Origin: Granulicella cerasi
Lineage (GTDB): Bacteria; Acidobacteriota; Terriglobia; Terriglobales; Acidobacteriaceae
Reading direction: 5' to 3'
Assembly (NCBI RefSeq): GCF_025685575.1
Contig: NZ_JAGSYD010000003.1
Span: 372,001 to 436,000, forward strand
Length of the DNA: 64,000 nt
Shown: piece after piece, positions 54,672 to 63,356 of the stretch
How the letters are laid out: each line of letters begins with the position of its first letter
How positions within the stretch are numbered: position 1 is the first letter of the stretch
Program-made: the position numbers and the translations under genes
Notes under the pieces: model-generated
What the model saw: the letters and a program-made list of their open reading frames with translations, nothing else
What the model was told of the DNA's origin: nothing
Database searches by the model: none

Positions 54672-54705
54672 ATGAACGCCCGCAGAAACTTCTGCGGGCG
54701 TTCAT
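54672..54705 (-). terminator. intrinsic terminator after phoR
   Basis: A 16-bp perfect stem (54672-54687 with 54690-54705), followed on the minus strand by CGTTTTG. It isolates phoBR from the porin promoter. Confidence 0.85.
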
Positions 54706-54729
54706 GAATTAAGAAGACTTTGCGGATTG

Positions 54730-56088
54730 TTACGGTGCAGAGAATGAAGCCGCCAGCGGCAGCGTGAAGATAAACGTCGAGCCTGCGCCGAGGTCGCTCT
54801 CCACCCAGATCTTGCCGTTGTGTTCTTCGATGATGTGCTTCGCAATCGCAAGACCAAGGCCCGTTCCGCCAGTCTCACGCGATCGCGCTTTGTCCACGCG
54901 ATAGAAGCGCTCGAAGATGCGCTGCAGATGCTCGCTTCCTATGCCGATGCCGTGATCGCGCACCGCGAATCGCACCATGTCGCCATCCTGCGTTGCGGAA
55001 ACTTCCACCGCCGCAGGATCGCCATTACGAGTGCGCCCGTACCGCGTCGCGTTTTCGATCAGGTTCGAAAGCACCTGCACGATCTGGTCCGAGGAGGCCA
55101 TCACCATCTGCTTGCTGAGTTCGCCTGTAGACAGCTTCGCGCCAGAGTCCACCACCAGACCACGCACCGAAGCGATAGCGTCCTGCACGATTCTGTCCGC
55201 CGCCAGCGGCACAGGGTTGGCGGCATCTTCCCTGTTTTCGACGCGCGCCAGTGCCAGCAGATCTTCGGTGAGGCGCGTCATGCGCGAAGCGTTCTTCAGA
55301 ATGATGTCGAGGAAGCTGCGCGCCATCGGACTGAGCGACTCTTCATGATCGATCAGCGTTTCAACATATCCGCTGATCGAGGTGAGCGGCGTGCGCAGCT
55401 CATGCGAAACATTCGCGATGAACTCACGCTGCGTACGCTCGGCACGCTCGATCGGCGTAGCATCGCGCATCACGATCACCGCACCACCGCCGGAGATCGG
55501 TGCCGCAGTGACATCATGGATGTGACCGGGCAACAGCCCCGAGGTGCGACGCTCGGCCAGCACAGCATCGTCGAGCGCCACGCGCATGCAGAGCAGCACT
55601 TCAGGATCGCGGACCGCGTTCACCAGCGGCTTCCCGCTGCCGACTGCGCCATTCAGCGCTTGTCGTATCGGCTGGTTGGCCCACAGGATGTAGCCGCCGA
55701 TATCGACCGCAACGACCCAGTCGCGCATGGAGTCCAGCATCGTCGCCAGCTTCGTGCGTTCCTCATCCAACAGGTTGACCGCGCGCTCCTGCTTCAAACG
55801 CACGGACTCCATCGAGTGAGCAATGTCTGGAAGTTGTGCGGCGAGTTCGCGATGTTCTACCGAACCTTCAGCCGGAAACGTACGCAGCGCGTGAGCGACA
55901 AGATCGAGCTCATGCTTGCGCTGTTTCACCAGCGCCGTAGCGACGCCGAACATGAAGAAGACCCACACGGCGAAGAACACGCCAGGTCCCCATGCAGGAG
56001 AGTGCGGTAGTTGATCAGCAAGCCCCGCGCCCGCAATGGACGCGGCCGCTGCTAACAAGAAAATGCGTACAGCCCATGAAATTCGCAT
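54730..56088 (-). CDS. phoR: phosphate-regulon sensor histidine kinase PhoR
   Basis: 452 aa membrane kinase. Two N-terminal hydrophobic segments (about residues 5-25 and 33-52) without a large periplasmic sensor, as in PhoR. A PAS-like region (about 105-210: LATMLDSMRDWVVAVDIGGYILWANQPIRQAL) precedes the HisKA dimerisation helix with phospho-acceptor His in FIANVSHELRTPLTSISGYVETL. The ATPase domain has N (NLIENATRYG), G1 (DHGIGIG), F (FERFYRVDKARS) and G2 (GGTGLGLAIAK) boxes. It starts 11 nt after phoB. The missing sensor domain fits signalling through PstSCAB-PhoU. Confidence 0.93.
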   Translation of the reverse strand: MRISWAVRIFLLAAAASIAGAGLADQLPHSPAWGPGVFFAVWVFFMFGVATALVKQRKHELDLVAHALRTFPAEGSVEHRELAAQLPDIAHSMESVRLKQERAVNLLDEERTKLATMLDSMRDWVVAVDIGGYILWANQPIRQALNGAVGSGKPLVNAVRDPEVLLCMRVALDDAVLAERRTSGLLPGHIHDVTAAPISGGGAVIVMRDATPIERAERTQREFIANVSHELRTPLTSISGYVETLIDHEESLSPMARSFLDIILKNASRMTRLTEDLLALARVENREDAANPVPLAADRIVQDAIASVRGLVVDSGAKLSTGELSKQMVMASSDQIVQVLSNLIENATRYGRTRNGDPAAVEVSATQDGDMVRFAVRDHGIGIGSEHLQRIFERFYRVDKARSRETGGTGLGLAIAKHIIEEHNGKIWVESDLGAGSTFIFTLPLAASFSAP

Positions 56089-56099
56089 AGGCCCTCTGC

Positions 56100-56798
56100 C
56101 TAGTTAGCCTTCGGCAGTTCAAAGCGATAACCCGCGCCGCGCATGGTCTTCAAGTAGCGCGGATTTTCCGGATCAGCTTCCACCTTCTCACGCACGCGGC
56201 GAACGTACACGTCCACCGAACGCGGCGTCACAAAGCGTGCATCGCCCCACACAGCATCGAGAAGCTGATCGCGGCTGAAGACACGGCCCGGATGGCGCGC
56301 AAGGTAATCCAGCAAGCGGAACTCCGTTGCGGTCGTCGCCTGCAGCTCACCGTTGACGCGCAACTGCATCGCAGCCTGATCAATCTCAATGGCATCGAAC
56401 TGCAGCACGCTCGGCGACGTTGGACGCTCAAAGCGGCGCAGCACAGCCTTCACGCGCGCCAGCAACTCGCGCGTTCCAAACGGCTTGGTAATGTAGTCAT
56501 CCGCACCCATCTCCAAACCGAGCACGCGGTCGTTCTCGCTTGCGCGCGCCGTCAGGAAAATGATGGGAACGCCAGCCAGCTTTGCGTTCGACCGCAAGCG
56601 GCGGCAGAGGTCCAGGCCATCGCCACCCGGCACCATAATGTCCAGCAGGAACAACGAAGGCGGCTCGCGTTCAGCGTCGGCAGCAACCTGCCCAGGCGTC
56701 GAATACGCCTTTACCGTGTAGCCAGCAGATTCAAGCTGGTACTGCACCAGTCGTTGAATATCGATCTCGTCCTCGAGCACTACAACCGTATGACTCAC
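56100..56798 (-). CDS. phoB: phosphate-regulon response regulator PhoB (OmpR/PhoB family)
   Basis: 232 aa. Receiver domain at about residues 3-115 with acidic pocket (VLEDEIDIQRLV), phospho-Asp in LFLLDIMVPGGDG and the Lys in DDYITKPFGTRELLARV. The winged-helix DNA-binding domain (about 130-230) includes LTATEF-type TATEFRLLDYLARHPGRVFSRDQLLDAVWG and RSVDVYVRRVREKVEADPENPRYLKTMRGAGYRFE. GTG at 56798 is preferred because GAGGA lies 8 nt upstream. Likely activator of the two Pho-box arrays upstream of porin-pstS and pstCAB-phoU. Confidence 0.93.
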   Translation of the reverse strand: MSHTVVVLEDEIDIQRLVQYQLESAGYTVKAYSTPGQVAADAEREPPSLFLLDIMVPGGDGLDLCRRLRSNAKLAGVPIIFLTARASENDRVLGLEMGADDYITKPFGTRELLARVKAVLRRFERPTSPSVLQFDAIEIDQAAMQLRVNGELQATTATEFRLLDYLARHPGRVFSRDQLLDAVWGDARFVTPRSVDVYVRRVREKVEADPENPRYLKTMRGAGYRFELPKAN

Positions 56799-56952
56799 GC
56801 AATCGTCCTCGCACTTCAACTAGCGGAAGTATCGCACCGGCCGTTCGTGAACAATATTGCATTCGAGTGAAAATCCGCGCAAACGCAAAGAAAGCAAAAG
56901 CCGTTCACGATTTCGTAACAATCCCGCTGCAACAGGATTGGTGCATGAAAAA

Positions 56953-56980
56953 GCGGCCCCCACAAGGGAGGCCGCGCACC
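56953..56980 (-). terminator. intrinsic terminator after the large receptor
   Basis: On the minus strand GCGGCC..GGCCGC stem (56953-56975) followed by TTTTT, 25 nt after the stop of the TonB-dependent receptor-like gene and upstream of phoB. Confidence 0.8.
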
Positions 56981-56999
56981 GCGAATGAGCCGATCGCGG

Positions 57000-59900
57000 C
57001 TAAAAATTAAGAGCCAGCGACATCTGAATCTGTCGCGGACTGCCGATGGTGTGTGTCGTCGTACCCACACCGTCGGCACAGTTGTAGAAGTAGTTGTTTG
57101 TGTTCGAAGCTGCCGTTGCACGGCCAGCCGCCGTAGAACAGGTCGCAGCGCTAGGAGCCACGTCCATCGCGTAGCTTCCCGCAGCGCCGGGGAACGAGTT
57201 ATAGTTTGCGTTTTGATAAACCTGATTGCCCGGAATATCAAAGCTCGCCGAGTTCGTCAGGTTGTAAACATCGAGGCTGTAACGTAGCGAGTAGTGGTCC
57301 GTCAGCGACGTCTGCTTCACCAGCGAAGCATCCGCGCGCTTCTGGAACGACTGCCGGAAGATGTTGCGCTGCCCCTTGGTGAAGTTCGTTTCATACGGAT
57401 CGCTCGCCGGAATCGCTCCGCCCATGGCACCCGGTGCAAGCGTCTGCACAACGAAGCATCCCGGCTTCAACGCTTCATCGCCGAATGCGCCGGAAAGGCC
57501 GGTCTTCGCGTTCTTCGGTGTGCAGCCAGGCGCCAGCGGCACTACGGCGTTGATGATGCCGTCGTTCGTCGAGTAGTACATGCTGCCCACCGCACCGGTG
57601 TAGTCGATGACGCTGTACGGCTGCCCACTCTCCAACACCGTCAGCCCCACCAGCGACCACCCGCTTGTCAGCTTGCCCTTCAGATCGCTCGTGCCGAACA
57701 TCGACGGCAGATCAAAGCGGTAGTTGAAGTTGAGCACGTGCGTGCGATCGAAGTCTGAGGTCGCATACGAGTCACGCAGATTGTCTGGATTGTTCCCGTT
57801 GAAGAACAAACCCATGCCGCTATGCTCATCAAGAGCATGAGACCACGTATACGACACGCCCACCTGCAGGCCGTGCGTCAGGCGCTTGTCCACGCGCGCC
57901 TGCAGCGCGTTGTAGCTGTCGATGCCCACCGTGCGATAGGACACCGACTCTGCCGCGTAGCCCACATACGGCACGCGATGGTTTACGTTGCCGCCTTCGT
58001 AGTCAGCGAGGTACGCCGAGCCATCGGGCAGCGTCGCGCCGCTCACCGTGTAGCCGTAGGTGTAGTGCTGGCCGTTGACCGGCGATGAAGGTGAAGCGAT
58101 CTTCGGCTGGTTCAGCGGAATCGGAATGACCTGATGGCGACCAACGTTGCCGACATAGCCAAGCTCAACGGCTACGTCGTTGCGTGGCTGCCACTGCAGA
58201 TTCAGCGTGTAGTTGAAGGTGTACGGTAGCGTGTTGCGACGGTCGTACACACCGAGCGAGATCGGCTGACCTTCATGGATCGCATCACTTGCGTACGGGT
58301 TCTCGATCGAGTAGAGGTTTGGCAGATACTTCGCGAGGTCCGAAGCCTTCGGGTTCTGCGGAGCGGCCTGCTGCACGTTCGTGTACGGATGCGCGAGATT
58401 GCCCGTCGACGCGTTCGCATACTCCGGCGCGCCGTAAGGATCGTTCGCCGCATTGCCGCCGCATGTTGGGATGTAGCCGTTGTAGAGCGTGTTGTTGCGG
58501 CACTGCTGGTTGTTCACAAACGGTAGTTGCTGGTTCACGCCGAACGGACCACCGGTGACCGTACCGATCGCATACCCCGGCGAGAAGTAGCTGTAGAGCT
58601 CGCCACGATCGAAGTACATGCCGAAGCCCGAGCGCACGACCACCTTGTTACGAAACACCGCAGGCTGCCACGCCGCGCCCAGCCGCGGAGCGATGCCCCA
58701 CTGGCGCCCGGTGAGCGTTGTCGGGCTCACACCAGCCGTGCCGTTCGTGTTGTTGCCCGCGATGATGAGGCCAGTGCCCGTGATCGTATCGCTCGTCTGG
58801 TCGTAGCCATAACGCGACGGATCAAAGTTAAACAGGCGACCGTACTTCTCCGTCAGACCGCCGCTCCAGTCATAACGAATTCCTGCGGTGAGCACGAACG
58901 TCGGCGTTACCTGGTACTTGTCCTGGAGGAACAGACCAAGCTGGTTCGCGCGATAGTAGCGCGACGCATCGCCTTGCAGAAACGACGAAACGAAAAACTG
59001 CGTCGCCGCGCCGCCGGGCGTTACAAAGCCTTGCGCAAATGCGCTGAGGTCATCAGTGGCGACCGTTCCCTTGCCCGTGCGGTTGTCGATCGTGTTGAGT
59101 TGCGTGTAGCTGTACTCGCTGCCGAAGTTCACCGTGTGCTTGCCCAGCAACCAGCTCGCGCTCGCCGTGGGGTTCACGCGGTTCTGATAGATGCCGAGCA
59201 GCGAGCCCTGCCCCGCCGCGTTCGGCCCGATGTTAAGAATGCTCGCCGCGGTGATGCCGTTGTTGGACGCTGCATTGCCAAGCACGCCGACGATCGAGAC
59301 TCCCGGGAAGTAGTTCGAGCCAAAGGTATCGATCGACGCTGTTGCGCCGCCCACTGTCGGAATCGAAGAAGGTCCAAACGGCTGCTCGTTGTCCGTGTAC
59401 ATGCGCTCGCGCAGCCAGCCTACCGAGACCTGCGTGCTGAGATTCGGCTTCACCAGATACGTGTTCGTGACCGAAGCAAGCTGCGCCCCCGACTCAAGAT
59501 GCTGCGTGAAGCCGGGCACATCAGAGAACGCATAAGGCGCGCGTGTGGGATCGTTCTGATAGAAGAACTTGAACGCCACAGTGTCCTTCGCCGTCGCATT
59601 CCAATCAACGTCTGCCACCGCAGTGTCCGCGTTGAAGCGCGCCGTTCCCGGCAGGAAAGCGTTGTACGGATGCCCCACGCTGATCGCGCCGGTCGTCTGG
59701 TTCGGGACCAGCCACTTGCCACTCTCGCCAGCCACCGACGGCACGTTGAACAGTGCCAGAGCCGTCGAGTCGATATTGCTCGCTGCAAGGCCTGTGCCGA
59801 ATTGAGCGTTCACGAGGTTCGCAAAGCTGCCCGCATCGCGCGTCGTATCGCTCAGGCCATACGGCACCTGCAGGAATGACGCGCCAAGCTGCCCGTCCGA

Positions 59901-60962
59901 TACGTGCAAATGCTGAAAGCCGACGAAGCCAAAGAGCTTGTTCTTCACGATCGGTCCGCCGAGCGTTCCACCAAGCACCCAGCGATGCAACTGCGGCTTG
60001 CGATACGCCTCGTCGATCGCAGGATCGTTCTTGAAGAAGAACGGCGCAGCGTTCAGCCAATCCGTCATGCGACGCCCATAGGCGCGGCCGTGAAACTGGT
60101 TTGTGCCGGACGCCGTCAACGCGTCAATATGCGCGCCGCTCGTGCTGCCCTGCTGCGCGTCATACATCGACGCGTTCACGCGCACCTCGGTGAGGAACTC
60201 CGGCGCTGGCGTGGGCAGAGAGTTGCCGATCGACAGATACACCGATGCGGTCGTCTGCACCACACCACCGCCACCGGAAAGATTGATCACGCCGGTCGAG
60301 CTCGTGAGGCGCGTGGAGTTCTGCGCGCTCGTACTCTTGCCATTAAAGAGCGTCGATGCATCCACGCCGTTGATCGTGAAGCTGTTCGACGTATCGCGCT
60401 GACCGTTCGCCCAGATCGGCATGTTGCCAAGGCCATCGCTCGCCCCTGAACCACTCGGCAGCTCCGAGTTCACGCCCGGCGTCAACACAGCCATCCCCGT
60501 GAACGAGCCCGTCGGCTGCGGAATATTCGCAATCTGCTCGCGGTCGAGCACGTATCCGTTCGTAGTATCCGTCGCGTTGAGCAGCGGGTTCGCATCCACC
60601 TGCACAGCCGTCGAGACCTCGCCCAGACTGAGGTTTGCGGGCAGCGTAATGGTGCGGTTCGACTGCACTTCAACGCTTGCGATACGAAGCGTCGCAAAAC
60701 CCTCGCGCTTCACCGTAACGGCGTAGCGACCGATCGGCAGATCGGGCAGCGTGTATGCGCCCGCAGCGCTCGTCATCGCCGAACGCGTCAACTGCGTTCC
60801 CTGCGCTACAGCCTTCACCTCAGCGCCAGCCACCACTGCGCCACTTTGGTCCGTCACTGTGCCGACGATGGCACCTGTTGTTTGCTGAGCAGCAAGAGAG
60901 CTCGCGCAGACACACGTCGACGCTACGAGCGAATACGCGAAACCGCGCATGAAAAACGACAC
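57000..60962 (-). CDS. TonB-dependent-receptor-like outer-membrane protein with carboxypeptidase-regulatory domain (Oar-like)
   Basis: 1320 aa. Signal peptide about residues 1-25 (cleavage after SLAA). Residues 28-115 are a carboxypeptidase-regulatory-like beta-sandwich (GAIVGTVTDQSGAVVAGAEVKAV, GAYTLPDLPIGRYAVTVKREGF). A plug domain follows (NIPQPTGSFTGMAVLTPGVNS, SFTINGVDASTLF), then a very long barrel with many aromatic strands, ending in QIQMSLALNF with the C-terminal Phe of outer-membrane proteins. The architecture is that of Oar proteins expanded in acidobacteria, probably for uptake of plant or microbial polymers; no canonical TonB box is evident. GTG at 60962 has GGAGG 6 nt upstream. 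Confidence 0.9.
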   Translation of the reverse strand: MSFFMRGFAYSLVASTCVCASSLAAQQTTGAIVGTVTDQSGAVVAGAEVKAVAQGTQLTRSAMTSAAGAYTLPDLPIGRYAVTVKREGFATLRIASVEVQSNRTITLPANLSLGEVSTAVQVDANPLLNATDTTNGYVLDREQIANIPQPTGSFTGMAVLTPGVNSELPSGSGASDGLGNMPIWANGQRDTSNSFTINGVDASTLFNGKSTSAQNSTRLTSSTGVINLSGGGGVVQTTASVYLSIGNSLPTPAPEFLTEVRVNASMYDAQQGSTSGAHIDALTASGTNQFHGRAYGRRMTDWLNAAPFFFKNDPAIDEAYRKPQLHRWVLGGTLGGPIVKNKLFGFVGFQHLHVSDGQLGASFLQVPYGLSDTTRDAGSFANLVNAQFGTGLAASNIDSTALALFNVPSVAGESGKWLVPNQTTGAISVGHPYNAFLPGTARFNADTAVADVDWNATAKDTVAFKFFYQNDPTRAPYAFSDVPGFTQHLESGAQLASVTNTYLVKPNLSTQVSVGWLRERMYTDNEQPFGPSSIPTVGGATASIDTFGSNYFPGVSIVGVLGNAASNNGITAASILNIGPNAAGQGSLLGIYQNRVNPTASASWLLGKHTVNFGSEYSYTQLNTIDNRTGKGTVATDDLSAFAQGFVTPGGAATQFFVSSFLQGDASRYYRANQLGLFLQDKYQVTPTFVLTAGIRYDWSGGLTEKYGRLFNFDPSRYGYDQTSDTITGTGLIIAGNNTNGTAGVSPTTLTGRQWGIAPRLGAAWQPAVFRNKVVVRSGFGMYFDRGELYSYFSPGYAIGTVTGGPFGVNQQLPFVNNQQCRNNTLYNGYIPTCGGNAANDPYGAPEYANASTGNLAHPYTNVQQAAPQNPKASDLAKYLPNLYSIENPYASDAIHEGQPISLGVYDRRNTLPYTFNYTLNLQWQPRNDVAVELGYVGNVGRHQVIPIPLNQPKIASPSSPVNGQHYTYGYTVSGATLPDGSAYLADYEGGNVNHRVPYVGYAAESVSYRTVGIDSYNALQARVDKRLTHGLQVGVSYTWSHALDEHSGMGLFFNGNNPDNLRDSYATSDFDRTHVLNFNYRFDLPSMFGTSDLKGKLTSGWSLVGLTVLESGQPYSVIDYTGAVGSMYYSTNDGIINAVVPLAPGCTPKNAKTGLSGAFGDEALKPGCFVVQTLAPGAMGGAIPASDPYETNFTKGQRNIFRQSFQKRADASLVKQTSLTDHYSLRYSLDVYNLTNSASFDIPGNQVYQNANYNSFPGAAGSYAMDVAPSAATCSTAAGRATAASNTNNYFYNCADGVGTTTHTIGSPRQIQMSLALNF

Positions 60963-61192
60963 CGAATTCCTCCATCCTGAGAACGGATTTGGCTCTCAGC
61001 GCGCTGGCGTGTCCTCCGTTACTTGCGGGGTCGCTCGTCGTGCTAAGTCGTGAAACCAGGTCCGTCTGCTCGCCGAAGCGCATGCAGCTGCCACTCTGCT
61101 TCACAGGCCGTTGCGGTGCTGCCCCACCGCACGTCCGTTGTCCTTGGTGTCTCTAGGGTATCGAAGTATCCGGGAAAATCAAAGCTTTCCTG
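60963..61192 (-). other. 230-nt leader/intergenic region before the Oar-like gene
   Basis: Between the pyrB stop and the receptor start. On the transcript it could form GCGGTG/CACCGC (61113-61130) and CTGAGA/TCTCAG (60976-60998) hairpins; the second lies directly before the ribosome site. A weak TTGATT-like promoter may lie near 61180. I do not recognise a known riboswitch and see no open reading frame of note. Confidence 0.3.
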
Positions 61193-62125
61193 TTACTCGA
61201 GCAGATAAGCCAGCAGCGCCATACGCACGTACAGACCGTTCTTCGCCTGCTTGAAGTACGCCGCACGCAAATTGCGATCAACACCGGCCGGAAGCTCTTC
61301 CAGCCGCGGCAATGCATGAAGAATGATCGCTTCCTCCTTGAGCTGATCGGCAATCTCTTCGGTCAACACATACACCGACTTCACCGCTTCATATTCTTCT
61401 ACCGAAGCAAACCGCTCCTGCTGCACGCGCGTCATGTAGACGACGTCCGCCTCGCCCAACGTAGTCACGCTGAACTCTTCGGTCTCATGCAGCACCACTC
61501 CACGCTCCTGCAACTCCGCGCAGATCTCCTGCGGCAAGCGCAGCGACGGCGGCGCAATCAACGTCACATGTAAGCCAGGAAACAAGCTCAAAAGCGGCAG
61601 CAACGAGTGCACCGTGCGGCCGTTCTTCAGGTCGCCCACCACGGCAACACGCAGCCCATGCAGACGATGAAGCTCCTTGCGAATCGTGTACGTATCCAGC
61701 AGCGCCTGCGTCGGATGCTCGCCCGCACCGTCGCCTGCGTTGATCACCGGCACAGGCGAGTTGCTCGCCGCCTCCCGCACAGCGCCTTTCTGGAAGTGAC
61801 GCATCACGATCACGTCCGCATAGCCGCCGATGATGCGAGCCGTATCCGAGATCGACTCTCCCTTGGCCGATGACGAGTTATCGACCGCATTCTCCGCCGT
61901 CAACACGCCACCGCCGAGGCGCTGCATTGCGGCTTCAAACGAGAAGCGCGTGCGCGTTGAAGGCTCATAGAACATCGAAGCCATGATGCGCCCGCTCAGC
62001 CGCATACGCTGCTTGCGTTCCACCTCGTCGCGCTCGAACTCCCACGCGGTTTCGAAGAGGTCCTGCAACAACACCACGTCCATCAACTGCTTGACGCTCA
62101 ACACATGCTGAAGCTTCTCAGCCAT
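61193..62125 (-). CDS. pyrB: aspartate carbamoyltransferase catalytic subunit
   Basis: 310 aa; second step of UMP synthesis, carbamoyl phosphate + aspartate to carbamoyl-aspartate. Carbamoyl-phosphate site SMFYEPSTRTRFSFEAAMQRLGG (residues about 49-71), HPTQALLDTYTI (about 130-141), DLKNGRTVHSL and the aspartate loop in VVYMTRVQQERF. No regulatory PyrI subunit is nearby. ATG at 62125 overlaps the pyrC end by 8 nt, so translation is probably coupled. Last gene of pyrF-pyrC-pyrB. Confidence 0.96.
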   Translation of the reverse strand: MAEKLQHVLSVKQLMDVVLLQDLFETAWEFERDEVERKQRMRLSGRIMASMFYEPSTRTRFSFEAAMQRLGGGVLTAENAVDNSSSAKGESISDTARIIGGYADVIVMRHFQKGAVREAASNSPVPVINAGDGAGEHPTQALLDTYTIRKELHRLHGLRVAVVGDLKNGRTVHSLLPLLSLFPGLHVTLIAPPSLRLPQEICAELQERGVVLHETEEFSVTTLGEADVVYMTRVQQERFASVEEYEAVKSVYVLTEEIADQLKEEAIILHALPRLEELPAGVDRNLRAAYFKQAKNGLYVRMALLAYLLE

Positions 62126-63356
62126 TCGCAAACACCTTTCCGCGCAGCACCGTCGCGCGCACGCTGCCGGGGAACGTGAATCCCTCAAACGGGCTCCACG
62201 CACACTTCGTCTTCACACTCTCGCGCGTCACCGCGTAAGGCGTCTTCAAATCAAGCACCGTCAGCGAACCCGTGTACCCCGGCGCAAGCTGACCAAATCC
62301 CTCGCCCAATTCCTTCGGCAGAAACTCGCGCACAAAGCGCCCGGGGTTCGATGCAAACACACGGCAGATCGTCTGCGCATCGTAGTTGTGTTCGGCCATC
62401 AACCACGTCGCAAACGCACCAAGCGTATCGAGGTGCGGCACACCGCTGTGGCCCACCAGCTTCTCTTCATGCGTGTGCGGCGCATGGTCCGTCGCCACGT
62501 AATCGATGTCGCCACGACGCAGCGCTTCAATCATCGCAAGCCGATCTTCCGGCGCACGCAGCGGAGGATTCATCTGCAGCCAAATGTGGTTCTCCGGCGT
62601 GATGTGCGAGATATCGAAGAAGAGATGATGCGGCGTAACCTCAGCCGTCACGCGCACACCGCGCTGCTTCGCCGCAAGAATCATCGGCAGCCCATCGCGC
62701 GTGGAGTAATGGCAAAGCTTGCCTTGCAACTCGTACTGCTCAATCAATCGCAACGCCAACGCCGTTGCCGAAACCTCCGCCTTCGCCGGCCGACGCTCTT
62801 CATGCGTCGGCTCGTTGCGATGCTCGTCCATGATGATTGGGTCTTCGCAATGGAAACTCACGTTCTTGCCGCGATAGCGCGCAATCGCCTGCTCAAGCTC
62901 CTCCGCATTCGTGAAGAAGAGATCGCCTACCGAAGGCCCCATGAACGCCTTATACGGCACATGCCGCGTGAGCGGTTGCGTCGTCGGGCCGATGCCCGCA
63001 TAGAGCGTCACATGCACATCGCTCTTCCGCGTCAGCTCGCGCTTCTGCTCCCAAAGCTCATCATTCACCGGCGCGATCACGTTGTTCGGCATGTCCGCGA
63101 CCTGCACCACTCCACCGTGTACCGCAGCTGCAGACGCCGTCGTGAAGTCTTCCTTGTACATCTGCTTGCCGCTCGCATCTTCGCGCGCGTGGATGTGAAT
63201 ATCGCCGAAGCCCGGGAAGATCAAGCACCCCGTCGTGTCGATATCGCTCTCGCCGCGCATTTCTTCTACTGCCGTGATGAGGCCCGTCGCATCATCGATG
63301 ACGACCGCGCCCTGCCAAACCCTCTCTTCCGAAACCAGCGTGCCTTCAACGCGCAT
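62118..63356 (-). CDS. pyrC: dihydroorotase (class I)
   Basis: 412 aa amidohydrolase closing carbamoyl-aspartate to dihydroorotate. Metal ligands: HIHARED (HxH, residues about 54-58), His in FHCEDPII, His in LCHYSTRDG, and the catalytic Asp in YVATDHAPHTHEEK. The NPGRF and GYTGSLTVLDLKTPYAVT segments are typical of the long class I family. ATG at 63356 overlaps the pyrF stop (63346) by 11 nt and its own stop overlaps pyrB. Confidence 0.94.
   Translation of the reverse strand: MRVEGTLVSEERVWQGAVVIDDATGLITAVEEMRGESDIDTTGCLIFPGFGDIHIHAREDASGKQMYKEDFTTASAAAVHGGVVQVADMPNNVIAPVNDELWEQKRELTRKSDVHVTLYAGIGPTTQPLTRHVPYKAFMGPSVGDLFFTNAEELEQAIARYRGKNVSFHCEDPIIMDEHRNEPTHEERRPAKAEVSATALALRLIEQYELQGKLCHYSTRDGLPMILAAKQRGVRVTAEVTPHHLFFDISHITPENHIWLQMNPPLRAPEDRLAMIEALRRGDIDYVATDHAPHTHEEKLVGHSGVPHLDTLGAFATWLMAEHNYDAQTICRVFASNPGRFVREFLPKELGEGFGQLAPGYTGSLTVLDLKTPYAVTRESVKTKCAWSPFEGFTFPGSVRATVLRGKVFANG

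Noticed and set aside
56820-56999. Pho-box-like TTCAC motifs upstream of phoB
   Set aside because: Two TTCAC copies occur about 20 bp apart, not on the 11-bp phase; evidence for autoregulation is too weak.
58527-59879. 450-codon plus-strand open frame opposite the Oar-like gene
   Set aside because: Shadow; product is Arg/His-rich without domains.
60963-61192. cobalamin or cyclic-di-GMP riboswitch before the Oar-like gene
   Set aside because: The GGGGCAG...CCGCAAC string is reminiscent of a B12-box region, but the rest of the conserved core is missing.
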